Shown: positions 15,379 through 23,774 of the stretch, piece by piece
How the letters are laid out: every line of letters begins with the position of its first letter
Numbering within the stretch: position 1 is the first letter of the stretch
Assembly: GCF_000058485.1 (NCBI RefSeq)
Contig: NC_008278.1
Coordinates: forward strand, 186,001 to 250,000
Reading direction: 5' to 3'
Source of the DNA: Frankia alni ACN14a
Lineage (GTDB): Bacteria; Actinomycetota; Actinomycetes; Frankiales; Frankiaceae
Length of the DNA stretch: 64,000 nucleotides
The notes under the pieces: model-generated
The model's input: only the letters and a program-made list of their open reading frames with translations
Database searches by the model: none
Told to the model about the DNA's origin: nothing
Translations under genes and position numbers: made by a program

Positions 15379-16896
15379 ATGAGTAACTCGTCGTCACCAG
15401 CCCTGCGGGTGGTGAACCTTGCGAAGACCTTCGGCGGGGCCCGGGCGTTGAAGGACATCAGCCTGGAGATCGCACCAGGCGAGATCCACGGGCTCGTCGG
15501 CGAGAACGGGTCAGGGAAATCCACCTTTGTGAAGATCCTTTCGGGCTACCACAGCCCGGAGCCGGGCGGTGTGATTGAAGTCGGTGGGAACGAGCTTTCC
15601 TTCGGTAAACCCGCCGATTCGCACGCCGCCGGGCTCCGGTTCGTGCACCAGGATCTTGGGCTTATCGACGACCTCAACTGCGCCGAGAATCTGGCCCTCG
15701 GCCGGGGATTTGACACCGCGTTCGGCCGACGTATCCGGTGGCGCTCCGAGCATGAGGCGGCGCGCAGGGCGCTGGCCGCGCTCGGTTACGAGATCGACGT
15801 CCGCCGGCCGATCGGCCGCCTGTCGGTCAGCGAGCGAACCGCCATCGCTGTCGCCCGGGCGGTGTCCGACCACGGCGGGCGGACATACGTCATCGTCCTG
15901 GACGAGCCGACCGTCAATCTGCCCAAAGCGGAGATCCAGCGGCTCTTTCGGCTGCTCCGACTCATCCGCGACCGGGGCGTAGCGCTGATATTCATCTCCC
16001 ATCATCTCGAGGAGATCTTCGAGCTCGCCGACCGTGTGACCGTCCTACGCGACGGCGAGGTAGTCGTGAGCCGTTCGGTGACCGAACTCAACCATGACTC
16101 CCTCATCGAGCTGATGCTCGGCCGTGCGCTACGCGCCGTGCGGAGTGACGCGCGGGCTGCCGCCGGTGCACCGGTGCTGACCGCGAGTGGCGTGTGCGGT
16201 CAGGTCGTTCAGGACGTCGACCTGACTGTCCACGCCGGCGAGGTGGTCGGCGTGGCGGGCATCACCGGATCGGGCCGCGACGAGCTGGCTCGGCTCATCG
16301 CTGGCAGCGCGCCTTTCACTGGACGCGTCGCCATTGACGGTGAGCCGCTGCGGTCCAACCGCCCGGACCTGTTCATCAGAGCCGGCGTGGTGGGCGTCCC
16401 GGCAGAACGTACGGTGAACGCCGCGCTCCCCGACCATTCAGTCCGTGAGAATCTGACGATCTCCCACCTTGCGCCGTACTCCAGTTTCGGATTGCTGCGG
16501 CGCTCTGCCGAGCGCACCGACGTGCGCACCCTGCTGGAGAAGTTCGACATCCGCCCCGCGCGTCCGGAGCAGCCGATCGACTCGCTGTCCGGCGGTAACC
16601 AGCAAAAGGTCATGATCGCCCGAGCGATGCGGCTGGGACCGAAAGTGCTCGTCCTCGACGAACCGACGCAGGGCGTCGATGTCGGAGCGCAGGCAGAACT
16701 GCACAGACTCGTCCGCGCGTCCGTCGAGAACGGTCTGGGTGTGCTCGCCTGCAGCTCCAGCAGCGAAGAACTCTCAGAGATCGCCGACCGGGTGCTGATA
16801 ATGCGCAGCGGCCGCGTCGTCGATGAGCTCACGGCGCCGCTTGTCGCCGACGATATCAGCGCCGCGACTCTCGCTAAGCAGAAGGAGACAACGTGA
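15379..16896 (+). CDS. Sugar-type ABC transporter ATPase, two fused domains
   Basis: 505 residues, the usual size for RbsA/MglA-type ATPases. Domain 1 has a full Walker A, GENGSGKS (41-48), a signature LSVSERT and Walker B VIVLDEPT. Domain 2 has the degenerate Walker A ITGSGRDE normal for this class, a consensus signature LSGGNQQKV and VLVLDEPTQGVD. Only one site is therefore expected to be fully competent in nucleotide binding at the P-loop, as in the family. It overlaps the permease start by GTGA. Confidence 0.93.
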   Translation: MSNSSSPALRVVNLAKTFGGARALKDISLEIAPGEIHGLVGENGSGKSTFVKILSGYHSPEPGGVIEVGGNELSFGKPADSHAAGLRFVHQDLGLIDDLNCAENLALGRGFDTAFGRRIRWRSEHEAARRALAALGYEIDVRRPIGRLSVSERTAIAVARAVSDHGGRTYVIVLDEPTVNLPKAEIQRLFRLLRLIRDRGVALIFISHHLEEIFELADRVTVLRDGEVVVSRSVTELNHDSLIELMLGRALRAVRSDARAAAGAPVLTASGVCGQVVQDVDLTVHAGEVVGVAGITGSGRDELARLIAGSAPFTGRVAIDGEPLRSNRPDLFIRAGVVGVPAERTVNAALPDHSVRENLTISHLAPYSSFGLLRRSAERTDVRTLLEKFDIRPARPEQPIDSLSGGNQQKVMIARAMRLGPKVLVLDEPTQGVDVGAQAELHRLVRASVENGLGVLACSSSSEELSEIADRVLIMRSGRVVDELTAPLVADDISAATLAKQKETT

Positions 16897-17915
16897 GCAC
16901 CACCGACACCGCGGCAACTTCGGAAGCGACGCGAGTAACCGGCCGCGACTCGGCTGGCCCCACGAAGCGCTCAGGCCGGATCATTCCGCGGCTGGGCCTC
17001 GATCGGTTCAGCGGCCTGTACGTGCTGGCCGCCTTGATCATCGCCTACGGCATCTGGCTGCCCGACACGTTCCTGACGAGCCAGACGGCGCGCAGCGTCG
17101 CGGACGGCCAGGCGATAGCCGCCATCGTCGCCCTCGCGTTGGTGGTGCCGCTCGCCGCCGGAGTCTTCGATCTTTCCGTCGCTGCGACTCTAGGGTTCAG
17201 CGTCTGCCTGGTGGCGTGGCTGCAGGGTCATCATGTCAATGCCATTCTTAGCGTGCTGACTGCTGTTGCTGCTGGCATCGTCATTGGTGCTGTCAACAGC
17301 CTCGTCATCATTGTACTTCGGGTCAATTCTTTCATCGGGACCCTGGGGATGGGCAGCCTGCTGGCTGCCGGCTCCTACTGGATCACGGATGGCCAGACGC
17401 TGATCAAGGGTTTCTCGCCCGATCTACTCAAGGCCGGGCGCGCGCAACCAGCGGGCATTCCGGTGACGGTGTGGTACCTGGTTGGTATCGCCCTGGTCCT
17501 GTGGTTTGTCCTCGAGTACACGCCGGTGGGCCGGTATTTCTACGCGGTGGGCGCGAACCCGCAGGCCTCTCGGCTGGCCGGCCTCCGAGTGGACCGCCTG
17601 GTGGCCCGCTCGCTGATCCTCGCGGGGTTCCTGTCCGCCCTGGGAGGCGCGATTCTCGCCGCCAAACTGGGGCTCGGCAGTCCCGACGTGGGGCCGCCCT
17701 ACCTGCTGCCCGCCTTCTCGGCCGCGTTCCTCGGCGCGACGCAGATCAAGTCAGGACGGGTCAATGTTCTCGGCACTCTTGTCGCCGTCTACCTGCTAGG
17801 TGTGGGCGTGAAAGGCCTCCAGCTCGCCGGCGCACCGTCGTACGTCGGTGACCTGTTCAACGGGGCTGCGCTCATCATCGCCGTCGCGCTCGCCGCCCGG
17901 ACGAGCCGGAAGTGA
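16893..17915 (+). CDS. Sugar-type ABC transporter permease
   Basis: 340 residues, starting at GTG 16893 that overlaps the ATPase stop. Many hydrophobic segments are visible from about residue 38 to the end, as in RbsC-type permeases, and the conserved loop GANPQASRLAGLRVD (about 215-230) is the cytoplasmic coupling region of that family. It completes a one-lipoprotein, one-double-ATPase, one-permease importer; a second permease gene is not present, so it probably forms a homodimer. Confidence 0.92.
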   Translation: MSTTDTAATSEATRVTGRDSAGPTKRSGRIIPRLGLDRFSGLYVLAALIIAYGIWLPDTFLTSQTARSVADGQAIAAIVALALVVPLAAGVFDLSVAATLGFSVCLVAWLQGHHVNAILSVLTAVAAGIVIGAVNSLVIIVLRVNSFIGTLGMGSLLAAGSYWITDGQTLIKGFSPDLLKAGRAQPAGIPVTVWYLVGIALVLWFVLEYTPVGRYFYAVGANPQASRLAGLRVDRLVARSLILAGFLSALGGAILAAKLGLGSPDVGPPYLLPAFSAAFLGATQIKSGRVNVLGTLVAVYLLGVGVKGLQLAGAPSYVGDLFNGAALIIAVALAARTSRK

Positions 17916-18060
17916 TTTGGCCGCTGGACCGACCACAGCCAGGGAAGGTGCTGCTTGGCCTGTATCTCCAGTACCCGGTGTTCGGTGTCGTGCAATGTCT
18001 TCGCCGGTTGAAAAATAACTGGGGGGCGAGGCGGCAGGCGATCTTTCGGCCGGCACGGCT

Positions 18061-18468
18061 TCATCCGACCAGAATCAGCTTGACTCCGACCGCATCATAG
18101 GTTCCACGCGCGCGTGCATCCCTTGTCGCGAGGGCCAGGCCATGCGCTTTGGCGGCGAGCGCCACCAGCCCGTCATACACGGCGCCCCCGGCGATGCCGA
18201 GTTGGCTCAGGGTCGTGTGGATTTCCTGGGCGGGCGGGCCGCTCAGCGCCAGCGGCGCCGTGAACCTCGCGTCGAGCAGGCGTGCGGCGTCCGGCCCGGA
18301 CAGCCGGGCGTCGCCCGGCAACCTGGTGAGTACCGAGTAGGTCTCCGCCAGGGCGTGCCCACTCAGCGTGAGCTGCTGTCCGTCCCACCATCGCGCTACG
18401 TCCGTGTGATGTTGATGTGAGCGGACAAGCAGAGGAATGGCGACGCTTGTGTCGACGGCAATGGTCAC
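18061..18468 (-). CDS. VapC-like PIN-domain ribonuclease toxin
   Basis: 135 residues. The acidic residues of a PIN active site are present: Asp6 (VDTS), Glu42 (LAET), Asp99 (VYDG) and Asp117 (TRDA). VapC toxins cleave tRNA or rRNA when their antitoxin is degraded. The start ATG overlaps the stop of an AbrB-type gene (ATGA), giving the usual antitoxin-then-toxin order. Such pairs are common on mobile regions, and this one lies about 540 bases from a tRNA fragment. Confidence 0.85.
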   Translation of the reverse strand: MTIAVDTSVAIPLLVRSHQHHTDVARWWDGQQLTLSGHALAETYSVLTRLPGDARLSGPDAARLLDARFTAPLALSGPPAQEIHTTLSQLGIAGGAVYDGLVALAAKAHGLALATRDARARGTYDAVGVKLILVG

Positions 18469-18701
18469 TTGCGTCCCGCGTCGATGAGGCCGAACAGTAC
18501 ATCGTCATCGACAGGCGTGTCGCCGGCCGACACGAGCACGCCGTTCTCCTCGACGAGGCGCGCGGTCCTGCCGGCTGGCACGACCTGCACACCAGCCCCG
18601 TAAGGCGAGATGTCCACCTTCGTGCCCGGGAGTAGGCCCAGCGCGTCGCGGATGAACTTGGGCAGCACGATTCGGCCCGCCTGATCCACAACAGCTTCCA
18701 T
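18465..18701 (-). CDS. AbrB/MazE-type antitoxin (VapB-like)
   Basis: 78 residues from the ATG at 18701, chosen because the swapped-hairpin AbrB fold begins with MEAVVDQAGRIVLPK. An in-frame ATG 54 bases upstream (18755) gives an 18-residue extension that does not look conserved. No clear Shine-Dalgarno precedes either start, so translation may be leaderless. The N-terminal AbrB domain binds DNA and represses the pair; the C-terminal tail (about 45-78) should wrap the toxin. It overlaps the PIN-domain gene. Confidence 0.82.
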   Translation of the reverse strand: MEAVVDQAGRIVLPKFIRDALGLLPGTKVDISPYGAGVQVVPAGRTARLVEENGVLVSAGDTPVDDDVLFGLIDAGRK

Positions 18702-19005
18702 GGGAGGACGATACCATTCCGATCCCAGCTGCGCCGCTGCCACTTCGATGCTCATCGGAGACCCGCACGGCCGTGGTCAGCTGCCAGGCGTCGGCGGGTC
18801 TCTGGGGTGGGGCTGTCTGCTTCGCCCTGGCTGCTTCCGTACCGGTTGCCACACAGGGGCGGAACGATGGCGCGGCGCTGGCCCTCTGGGGAGCGAGGGA
18901 TGTGTGGCAGTGCAGGTGGCAACGCTGGCCACCAGAGGGGTACTCCAACGGCCGGATATGGACGCCAGGGCACGTGTGCGGACGTTCCTGGACGGTAGGG
19001 ACCGG

Positions 19006-19048
19006 CCTGAAAAGCGGAAGGTCGGCGGTTCGACCCCGCCCCTGCCCA
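19006..19048 (+). other. 3' half of tRNA-Phe (candidate attachment site)
   Basis: The bases match the second half of an actinobacterial tRNA-Phe: anticodon loop CTGAAAA with GAA, the 3' anticodon stem GCGG, variable loop AAGGTC, T-arm GGCGG-TTCGACC-CCGCC and the 3' acceptor strand CCTGCCC plus discriminator A. The D-arm and 5' acceptor strand are absent upstream, and the 5' anticodon strand (CGGC) does not pair fully with GCGG. So it is not a working tRNA. Integrative elements of actinobacteria commonly leave such a copy of a tRNA 3' end as attL or attR. A tRNA-scanning program would score it as a fragment. Confidence 0.7.
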
Positions 19049-19068
19049 CGCGCTGGCTTTCGCTGCTC

Positions 19069-19085
19069 GCCGCCCTTTGGGCGGC
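19069..19085. terminator. Hairpin after the tRNA fragment
   Basis: GCCGCCC-TTT-GGGCGGC is a perfect 7-base-pair stem 20 bases after the tRNA remnant, where a tRNA terminator would be expected. There is no long T-run after it. Confidence 0.5.
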
Positions 19086-19109
19086 TTCGCCGGGGCCGTT
19101 ATGCTGGCC

Positions 19110-19126
19110 GGGGGGCCTAGCCCCCC
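19110..19126. terminator. GC-rich hairpin
   Basis: GGGGGGC-CTA-GCCCCCC is a perfect 7-base-pair stem with a three-base loop, 24 bases beyond the previous hairpin. It could be a bidirectional terminator or structured border of the element. It lacks a U-tract. Confidence 0.45.
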
Positions 19127-19523
19127 GAACCCCCCGAGGGCGTGCTCCAATCCCGGCGGGGATGGTTCCCGCGAGGTTGTGGATGTCGCAGGCTGGCCTT
19201 CCTGATGTGGGTGGAAGGCGTCGAGCACCAGTCTCGCCACCCAGCGGCTCGTCGATATGGCGAGGATTTTCTCGTAGCTACGAACCATGTGCCTGCTCAC
19301 CGGACTGTGGAGCAACGCTGGCCGTGATTCGAGGCCGGGGCGGGGAATGTCCATCATGGCGACGCAGTTCCGCGCAGCGCAGAGTCCGGGTCCAGGTCGG
19401 ACGATGAACGCCGCCGTGTGGGTCTACGGTGACCGGCATGGTCTTGTCGTCCTTGTCCAGCTTTGAGGTTGCCGGCCGGCCGGTCGTCGTGGCCACGGGC
19501 CCGAAGACGCAGACCATCAACGT

Positions 19524-20102
19524 GTGCAGGCCGGCGAAAAGGCGGTGGGCCCGTGGCTCACAGGGGTGATTCCGATGGTGGAGCGGGCGATCGATGAGCT
19601 GGTCGACGACTTTGTCGCGCATCCATTCCGGCATCGGGTCGAGCATTCCCTGCTCCTTCAGCTGTTTCGCGCGCTCGTCGCGCATATCGAGCTTGATGCC
19701 CCCGTTCGGATCGGTGTGTCGAGCTTCAGGACTGGTCTGGTCCACAAGGAGTGGCCCATGCCGGTGGTCGACGGTGATCGTCGCGGGCTGTTCGCCGATG
19801 TCTCGACGGCTGTCGGTGGACTGCTCGCCATGTTCTCCGTCGTCGTCCCGTCGGCGAAGGCGATGCGTCGGCATCGGCGACGGCGGGCGCCGACGGCCGC
19901 CGGCCGCATCGGGGGCGCCTGGAGGGAGCCCGTCGACCGGCTGATTGAGACCAGCGTGAGCGCCCCGTCCGCGCTTACCCGCTGCGAGCTCGCCGACGCG
20001 GCGCGGGCAGCCCATTCGCGCGCCCGGCTGTCTACAAGGGCGCGGCGTTGCTTGGGCTGGTGTCGGTCCTCATGGCCGATGTGGACAGGTGTCGCCCACT
20101 GA
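19524..20102 (+). pseudogene. Decayed hypothetical gene fragment
   Basis: The first 80 or so residues look like protein, with VERAIDELVDDFVAHPF and VEHSLLLQLFRALVAHI followed by TGLVHKEWPM; I recall a similar HKEWP pattern in uncharacterised actinobacterial and phage proteins. After about residue 95 the frame becomes arginine-rich and unlike a folded protein, and no ribosome site precedes the start. I read it as a fragment of a lost gene; it could also be chance coding. Confidence 0.3.
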
Positions 20103-20278
20103 GAGCGTCGCGAGTACGGATCGCTGGTCCCTCGTCGAGGGCCCGGTGCTGCCGCCCGAAGGCGGTGTCTGGCCGTCGGCTCCGTCGCCGTTGCGATCCT
20201 GGCCGCACGAGGACGCCCGGACAAACAGCCCACGCGGGAGGCCACAGGCCCTGCATCTGGCGGCGTACAGTCGGCGCC

Positions 20279-20485
20279 ATGAAGCGGATGGTCCAGATCC
20301 CGTACGAGCTGGAGCAGACCGAAGACGGCACCTGGGCGGCCCATGCGTCGTTCCCCAGCGGTGGGGCGCATGGGCTCGGCGACACTCCCGAAGACGCCGT
20401 GGCCGATCTCTATGAGGCTGTCAGCCTGGTCATCGAGGAGTTCGGTGTTCCACCGGTCCTGACGATCGTGCAGGACGTCGCCTGA
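20279..20485 (+). CDS. HicB-like antitoxin
   Basis: 68 residues with the single small alpha/beta domain of HicB-family proteins: a beta-strand MVQIPYELEQ, the typical WAAHASFPSGGAHGLGDTPE segment and a helix ending EEFGVPP. There is no C-terminal DNA-binding extension, so it is the short form. Its stop overlaps the start of a HicA-type gene (TGATG), though that gene is frameshifted. HicB neutralises HicA, an mRNA interferase. Confidence 0.75.
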   Translation: MKRMVQIPYELEQTEDGTWAAHASFPSGGAHGLGDTPEDAVADLYEAVSLVIEEFGVPPVLTIVQDVA

Positions 20486-20708
20486 TGCCGCCCCTTCCTG
20501 TGCTGTCTGGCGGGGAGGTGGTCAAGGTCCTTGAGAAGCTCGACTTCGAGGTGGTCCGCATCAAGGGAAGTCATCACATGATGAGGAACGCCGAAGGTCG
20601 CTTCACGGTCGTACCTGTTCATCCGGGCCGTGACATCCGGTCGGGACACTGCGTCGGATCATTCGTGACACGGGCCTGTCGATAGCGGAGTTCGTCGCCA
20701 CGCTTTGA
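20485..20708 (+). pseudogene. HicA-like toxin with a one-base deletion
   Basis: The first 50 residues match HicA: LSGGEVVKVLEKLDFEVVR, then the double-stranded-RNA-binding-like IKGSHHMMRN with the catalytic histidine, and VVPVHPGRDI. At about base 20637 the frame breaks. Continuing one frame over gives LRRIIRDTGLSIAEFVATL and a stop at 20706-20708, exactly the normal HicA ending. One missing C in the run before GGTCGGG explains it. As read, the product ends at 20685 with an altered C-terminus. Either the toxin is inactivated or the base is a sequencing error. Confidence 0.7.
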
Positions 20709-21085
20709 CCCACGGCCCGTTGGTGTTCCGACGGTCAGCGCGAGTGGGGGATCGGGACAGCGGGGCGACTGCAGTAGCCGGAGCAGTTGATATTGGATGA
20801 TGCCGGCTGTCATCCGCGGGTCGTCGTCGAATGCGGAGAGGTCGCTGCCATGAGGGAACGTCTGGCCGGTTGGCAGCCACCGGAAGGTGATGACCAGCAG
20901 ATCTCCCGTCGTGCTGGCCTCCAGTAGGTCGACGTCCGCCCATGGGGTCGGCGGCGCAACCGGCGGATTCCCGGTCAGCGGGGCGCAGGCCTGCCATCCG
21001 GACGCCTGATCCGGGCGTGGCGGGCTGTCTGCGGCCGGCTCTCGATCCCGATCATTGTGGGAGGAGTTCCGGCAGTAGGCGGTGA
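20709..21085 (-). pseudogene. Decayed hypothetical gene on reverse strand
   Basis: Reading the reverse strand in one frame gives protein-like text, including AFTAYCRNSSH, then WADVDLLEASTTGDLLVITF and RWLPTGQTFPHGSDLS and ending near IIQYQLLRLLQSP. There is no start codon in that frame before the C-terminal third, and the stop lies inside the neighbouring HicA fragment, so it is not an intact gene. I do not recognise the family. The remaining bases to 21228 hold nothing I can identify except the ribosome site of the next gene. Confidence 0.3.
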
Positions 21086-21228
21086 AGGCGTCCCGGAGCC
21101 GCCCGGCTGATGCCCGGCCCAGACCCGGCAGCGGCCGGTTGACTCGAGAGGGCGCGCTTCGCGCCAGCGCGCCGACCGCCGGCGCCCGCCGCCGACCCGG
21201 CGCGGCGCCGACCTAAAGCGGAGTATCC

Positions 21229-22632
21229 ATGGACGGTTCGGAACCGGTGCACATCCTGATCACGCAGTGCCTGCAGAACGATTTCTTCTTCAACCTCAAC
21301 TGCCGGCTGCACTTACCGGAGGATGCGGCGGCCAAGCTGCTGATCCACCCGGACAGTCGCAGCGGCTTCGGCCTGCGGCGCGGCCGGCGCGTACTGGACG
21401 CGCGCACGCAGCGGTCGGGCCCCCTCGGGCGGATGCTGTCGGCGACCGTGGGCGCGCGGCTGGGCGGCGGCGGCCGGGGAGTGCTGCACCTGGTCAACGT
21501 CCGGGACTGGCACGTGCCGAGCGACGACTACGATCGTGAACGGAGTGAGTACGGCACCCACTGCGAGGCCGGGACCTGGGGCGCGGACTATCCCGACGCG
21601 CTTGTCGGCCTGCTCGACCCGACCGGGACGCGCCCGCGGGCCGGCGGGCCAGGAACGGCTCCGTTCGACCCGACCGGCCGCCGCCGCGGCTCGGTCATCG
21701 TCCATCACGTCCATTCCAACACCCTGTTCGACCTCCGCGAGGATGCCTCCGGCCTGGACCGGTCGGAACTGGGAGAGGTACTCGGCGCGATACTTCCGCC
21801 GAGCGGGCACCAGGACGTCCGCATCGCCGTCGTCGGGCTCTACACCGACATCAAGGTGCAGCTCCTCCTGCAGAGCCTGCGGACTTCGTTCGGCGGGGCG
21901 CGCCAGGTCGTCGTCTCCGACTCGCTCACCGCCGGCGTCAGCCTGGAACGGCACCTGGCCGCCCTGGACTTCGCGCGCAAGGTCCTGCGGGTCGAGGTCA
22001 TGCAGGGCGTGTCCGACCTGGCGCGCCTGCTCGGCACCGACCCCGGTCAGGACGAGGAGCTGGAGTCGGCCGCCGGTGCGGTCGCCTTCGCCGACTACGC
22101 CGAGTACTTCCAGGCGAAGCAGCGGATCGTCTCCTCAGAGGACGCGCAGTCGCGGAGCTACCGGCAGCAGATCATCGGACGGCTGGACGCGACGGTGCGC
22201 CTGGTCACCCTCACCAACGTCTTCCTCATCGTCTGCGGCGCGCTGACCCTCGGCGCCGCGGTGGTCCTGGCGGTGCTGGCCGCCGCGGCGCCGGGCACGA
22301 TACCGGTGGCCCTGCCGGCGCTGGTGCTGGGCCTGTCCGCAGTGCAGGTGGTCTCGGTGTTCTTCCACCGTCCCGCGCAGAGCCTGATCCAGCTCCTCGG
22401 GAGAGAGGCGATCGTCCGGATGTCGCTGGAGAGCCGCAGCCTCCGGCTGGCCCTTGCCCGGTATCACCTGACGACGCCGGACGCGCTGCACCCGGACGAG
22501 GGCTCAGGACTGCGGGCCGAACTGCTCCAGCGGCAGATGGACATCCTCGCCCAGATGGACCGGGCGGACATCGAAGCGATCGAGAAGCTGGGCGGCCCCG
22601 TTTCGCCCCCTGATGCGCCGCCCGTCGAGTGA
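21229..22632 (+). CDS. Isochorismatase-fold protein with C-terminal membrane hairpin, catalytic residues replaced
   Basis: 467 residues. Residues 1-270 follow the isochorismatase/cysteine-hydrolase fold: ILITQCLQNDFF at the start, HCEAGTWGADYP in the middle, and VVGLYTDIKVQLLLQSL where the nucleophile should be. The catalytic triad Asp-Lys-Cys is not kept: the strand-1 Asp is Cys, and the usual Cys after the VxT motif is Lys. Residues about 324-348 and 355-378 are two membrane segments, followed by a helical tail. I read it as a membrane-tethered binding or signalling protein. AAGCGGAG precedes the ATG. It ends five bases from a convergent macro-domain gene. Confidence 0.7.
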   Translation: MDGSEPVHILITQCLQNDFFFNLNCRLHLPEDAAAKLLIHPDSRSGFGLRRGRRVLDARTQRSGPLGRMLSATVGARLGGGGRGVLHLVNVRDWHVPSDDYDRERSEYGTHCEAGTWGADYPDALVGLLDPTGTRPRAGGPGTAPFDPTGRRRGSVIVHHVHSNTLFDLREDASGLDRSELGEVLGAILPPSGHQDVRIAVVGLYTDIKVQLLLQSLRTSFGGARQVVVSDSLTAGVSLERHLAALDFARKVLRVEVMQGVSDLARLLGTDPGQDEELESAAGAVAFADYAEYFQAKQRIVSSEDAQSRSYRQQIIGRLDATVRLVTLTNVFLIVCGALTLGAAVVLAVLAAAAPGTIPVALPALVLGLSAVQVVSVFFHRPAQSLIQLLGREAIVRMSLESRSLRLALARYHLTTPDALHPDEGSGLRAELLQRQMDILAQMDRADIEAIEKLGGPVSPPDAPPVE

Positions 22633-22637
22633 GCCGG

Positions 22638-23723
22638 CTAACCGGCCGCCGTTTCGTCGCCGGGCGGGATGTGCGCCAGTATCGCCGCGCCGATCTCCGG
22701 GTTCCGTGCCACGAAGTGAATGTGCCACGAGGCGTCCCGCGCGAGCTCCACCTCCAGGCTCCCCCATATCCAGGTGAGGCTGGTCATCGGGTCGAGGCCA
22801 CCCCGGCCCGCGCCGAGCAGCGGGAGGGCGATCGAGGTGAGCGGCGGGTTCAGGGCCCGGTTCTCGGTCCGGGCCAGCCGGAAGATGTTGGCGACCGCGA
22901 GCCCGACGGCGGCCGGGTCGGTGTCGTACTCGTTGGTCCCGGCCCGAGGGCAGGCCACCGCCGCGTGGTAAACCCGCCGGACACCCTGGTGGCGCAGCTC
23001 GCCGCCGCTGGTGGCGAGGACGGTGCCCGGTTCCACCGCCAGCCCGGGCGCGCACTGGGCGGCCAGTTCGCGCGGCACGACGTCGTCGGCCACCTCGCCG
23101 GCCGGGCCGCGCACGGCGGCGCGGCGCCGGATCGCGGCCGAGACCGACGACTTGAACATCGTCGCGGTCGCGAAATAGACATTCTCCGGCGAGACGAGAA
23201 TGTCCACGCCGCTGATCAGCTCAATCGACCGGTGGTGGACCGAGATGGGCACCGAGCGGCCGCCGAAGACGACATCCAGAGTTCGGGAGCTGGTGAGGCG
23301 ATGGGCGTCCGGCGGCCGTTGTCGCGGGGACTCCGGCCGGTCGCCGGCGACCGCCGCCCGGCATATCACGTGAATCGCGTCGGCGACCTCGTCGACGATG
23401 ATGCGCTCGTAGTGCTTGCGGAACCGGTCCGTGCCCACCCGATAGATCTCGGCGCTCTTGCGCCGCCGGTCGTAGGCCGCCCAGTCGCGGGTGCCCGGCA
23501 CGAGGCCGAAGGTATAGCGCGCTGCGTCCCGCAGACGGCCCGGCTCGAGCCCGTCGACCGCTCGGCGCAGCAGCGTCTCGATGGTGACGGGATCGGCTTC
23601 GGCCTCCTCGACCAGCCCGACGGCTTTCTCCAGCGCAGCCAGCGGGACCCGGCGTGCCGCGGCCAGCCCGATCTCCCGCAGGGCACGAAGGTCCGTCACG
23701 AGGTCGTCGAAGGTCACGGTCAT
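22638..23723 (-). CDS. Macro-domain protein with N-terminal helical domain
   Basis: 361 residues. The C-terminal part (about 165-350) has macro-domain hallmarks: strand GVDILVSPEN, helix SSVSAAIRRRA, and the ligand loop ALPLLGAGRGGLDP. Macro domains bind or hydrolyse ADP-ribose on proteins, nucleic acids or metabolites. The N-terminal about 120 residues are helical, with TIETLLRRAVDGLEPGRLRD, and resemble adaptor domains that couple effectors to actinobacterial NTP-dependent conflict systems; that is a recollection, not a search result. The pairing with the membrane protein next door and the large GTPase operon nearby suggests a role in the same kind of response. Confidence 0.7.
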   Translation of the reverse strand: MTVTFDDLVTDLRALREIGLAAARRVPLAALEKAVGLVEEAEADPVTIETLLRRAVDGLEPGRLRDAARYTFGLVPGTRDWAAYDRRRKSAEIYRVGTDRFRKHYERIIVDEVADAIHVICRAAVAGDRPESPRQRPPDAHRLTSSRTLDVVFGGRSVPISVHHRSIELISGVDILVSPENVYFATATMFKSSVSAAIRRRAAVRGPAGEVADDVVPRELAAQCAPGLAVEPGTVLATSGGELRHQGVRRVYHAAVACPRAGTNEYDTDPAAVGLAVANIFRLARTENRALNPPLTSIALPLLGAGRGGLDPMTSLTWIWGSLEVELARDASWHIHFVARNPEIGAAILAHIPPGDETAAG

Positions 23724-23774
23724 CGGCTACCGGCTCCGTTCCGTTGCGTTCCGGTGAGCGTGGGCGTTCACCGG

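Larger units (their letters stand above)
18702..20278. other. Gene-poor decayed region around a tRNA fragment
   Basis: About 1.6 kb without a convincing intact gene. It contains the 3' half of a tRNA-Phe gene (19006-19048), two strong hairpins (19069-19085, 19110-19126) and one possible decayed coding fragment (19524-20102). The long open frames crossing the tRNA remnant are chance frames on one or other strand. The mix of a toxin pair, a tRNA remnant and broken genes is typical of the edge of an integrated element. Confidence 0.6.

Noticed and set aside
19006-19048. Functional tRNA-Phe gene
   Set aside because: The D-arm and 5' acceptor strand are missing and the anticodon stem does not pair fully.
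18777-19049. Reverse-strand 90-codon frame reading GRGGVEPPTFRFSG
   Set aside because: This is the well-known false protein produced by reading antisense through a tRNA; here it comes from the tRNA-Phe remnant.
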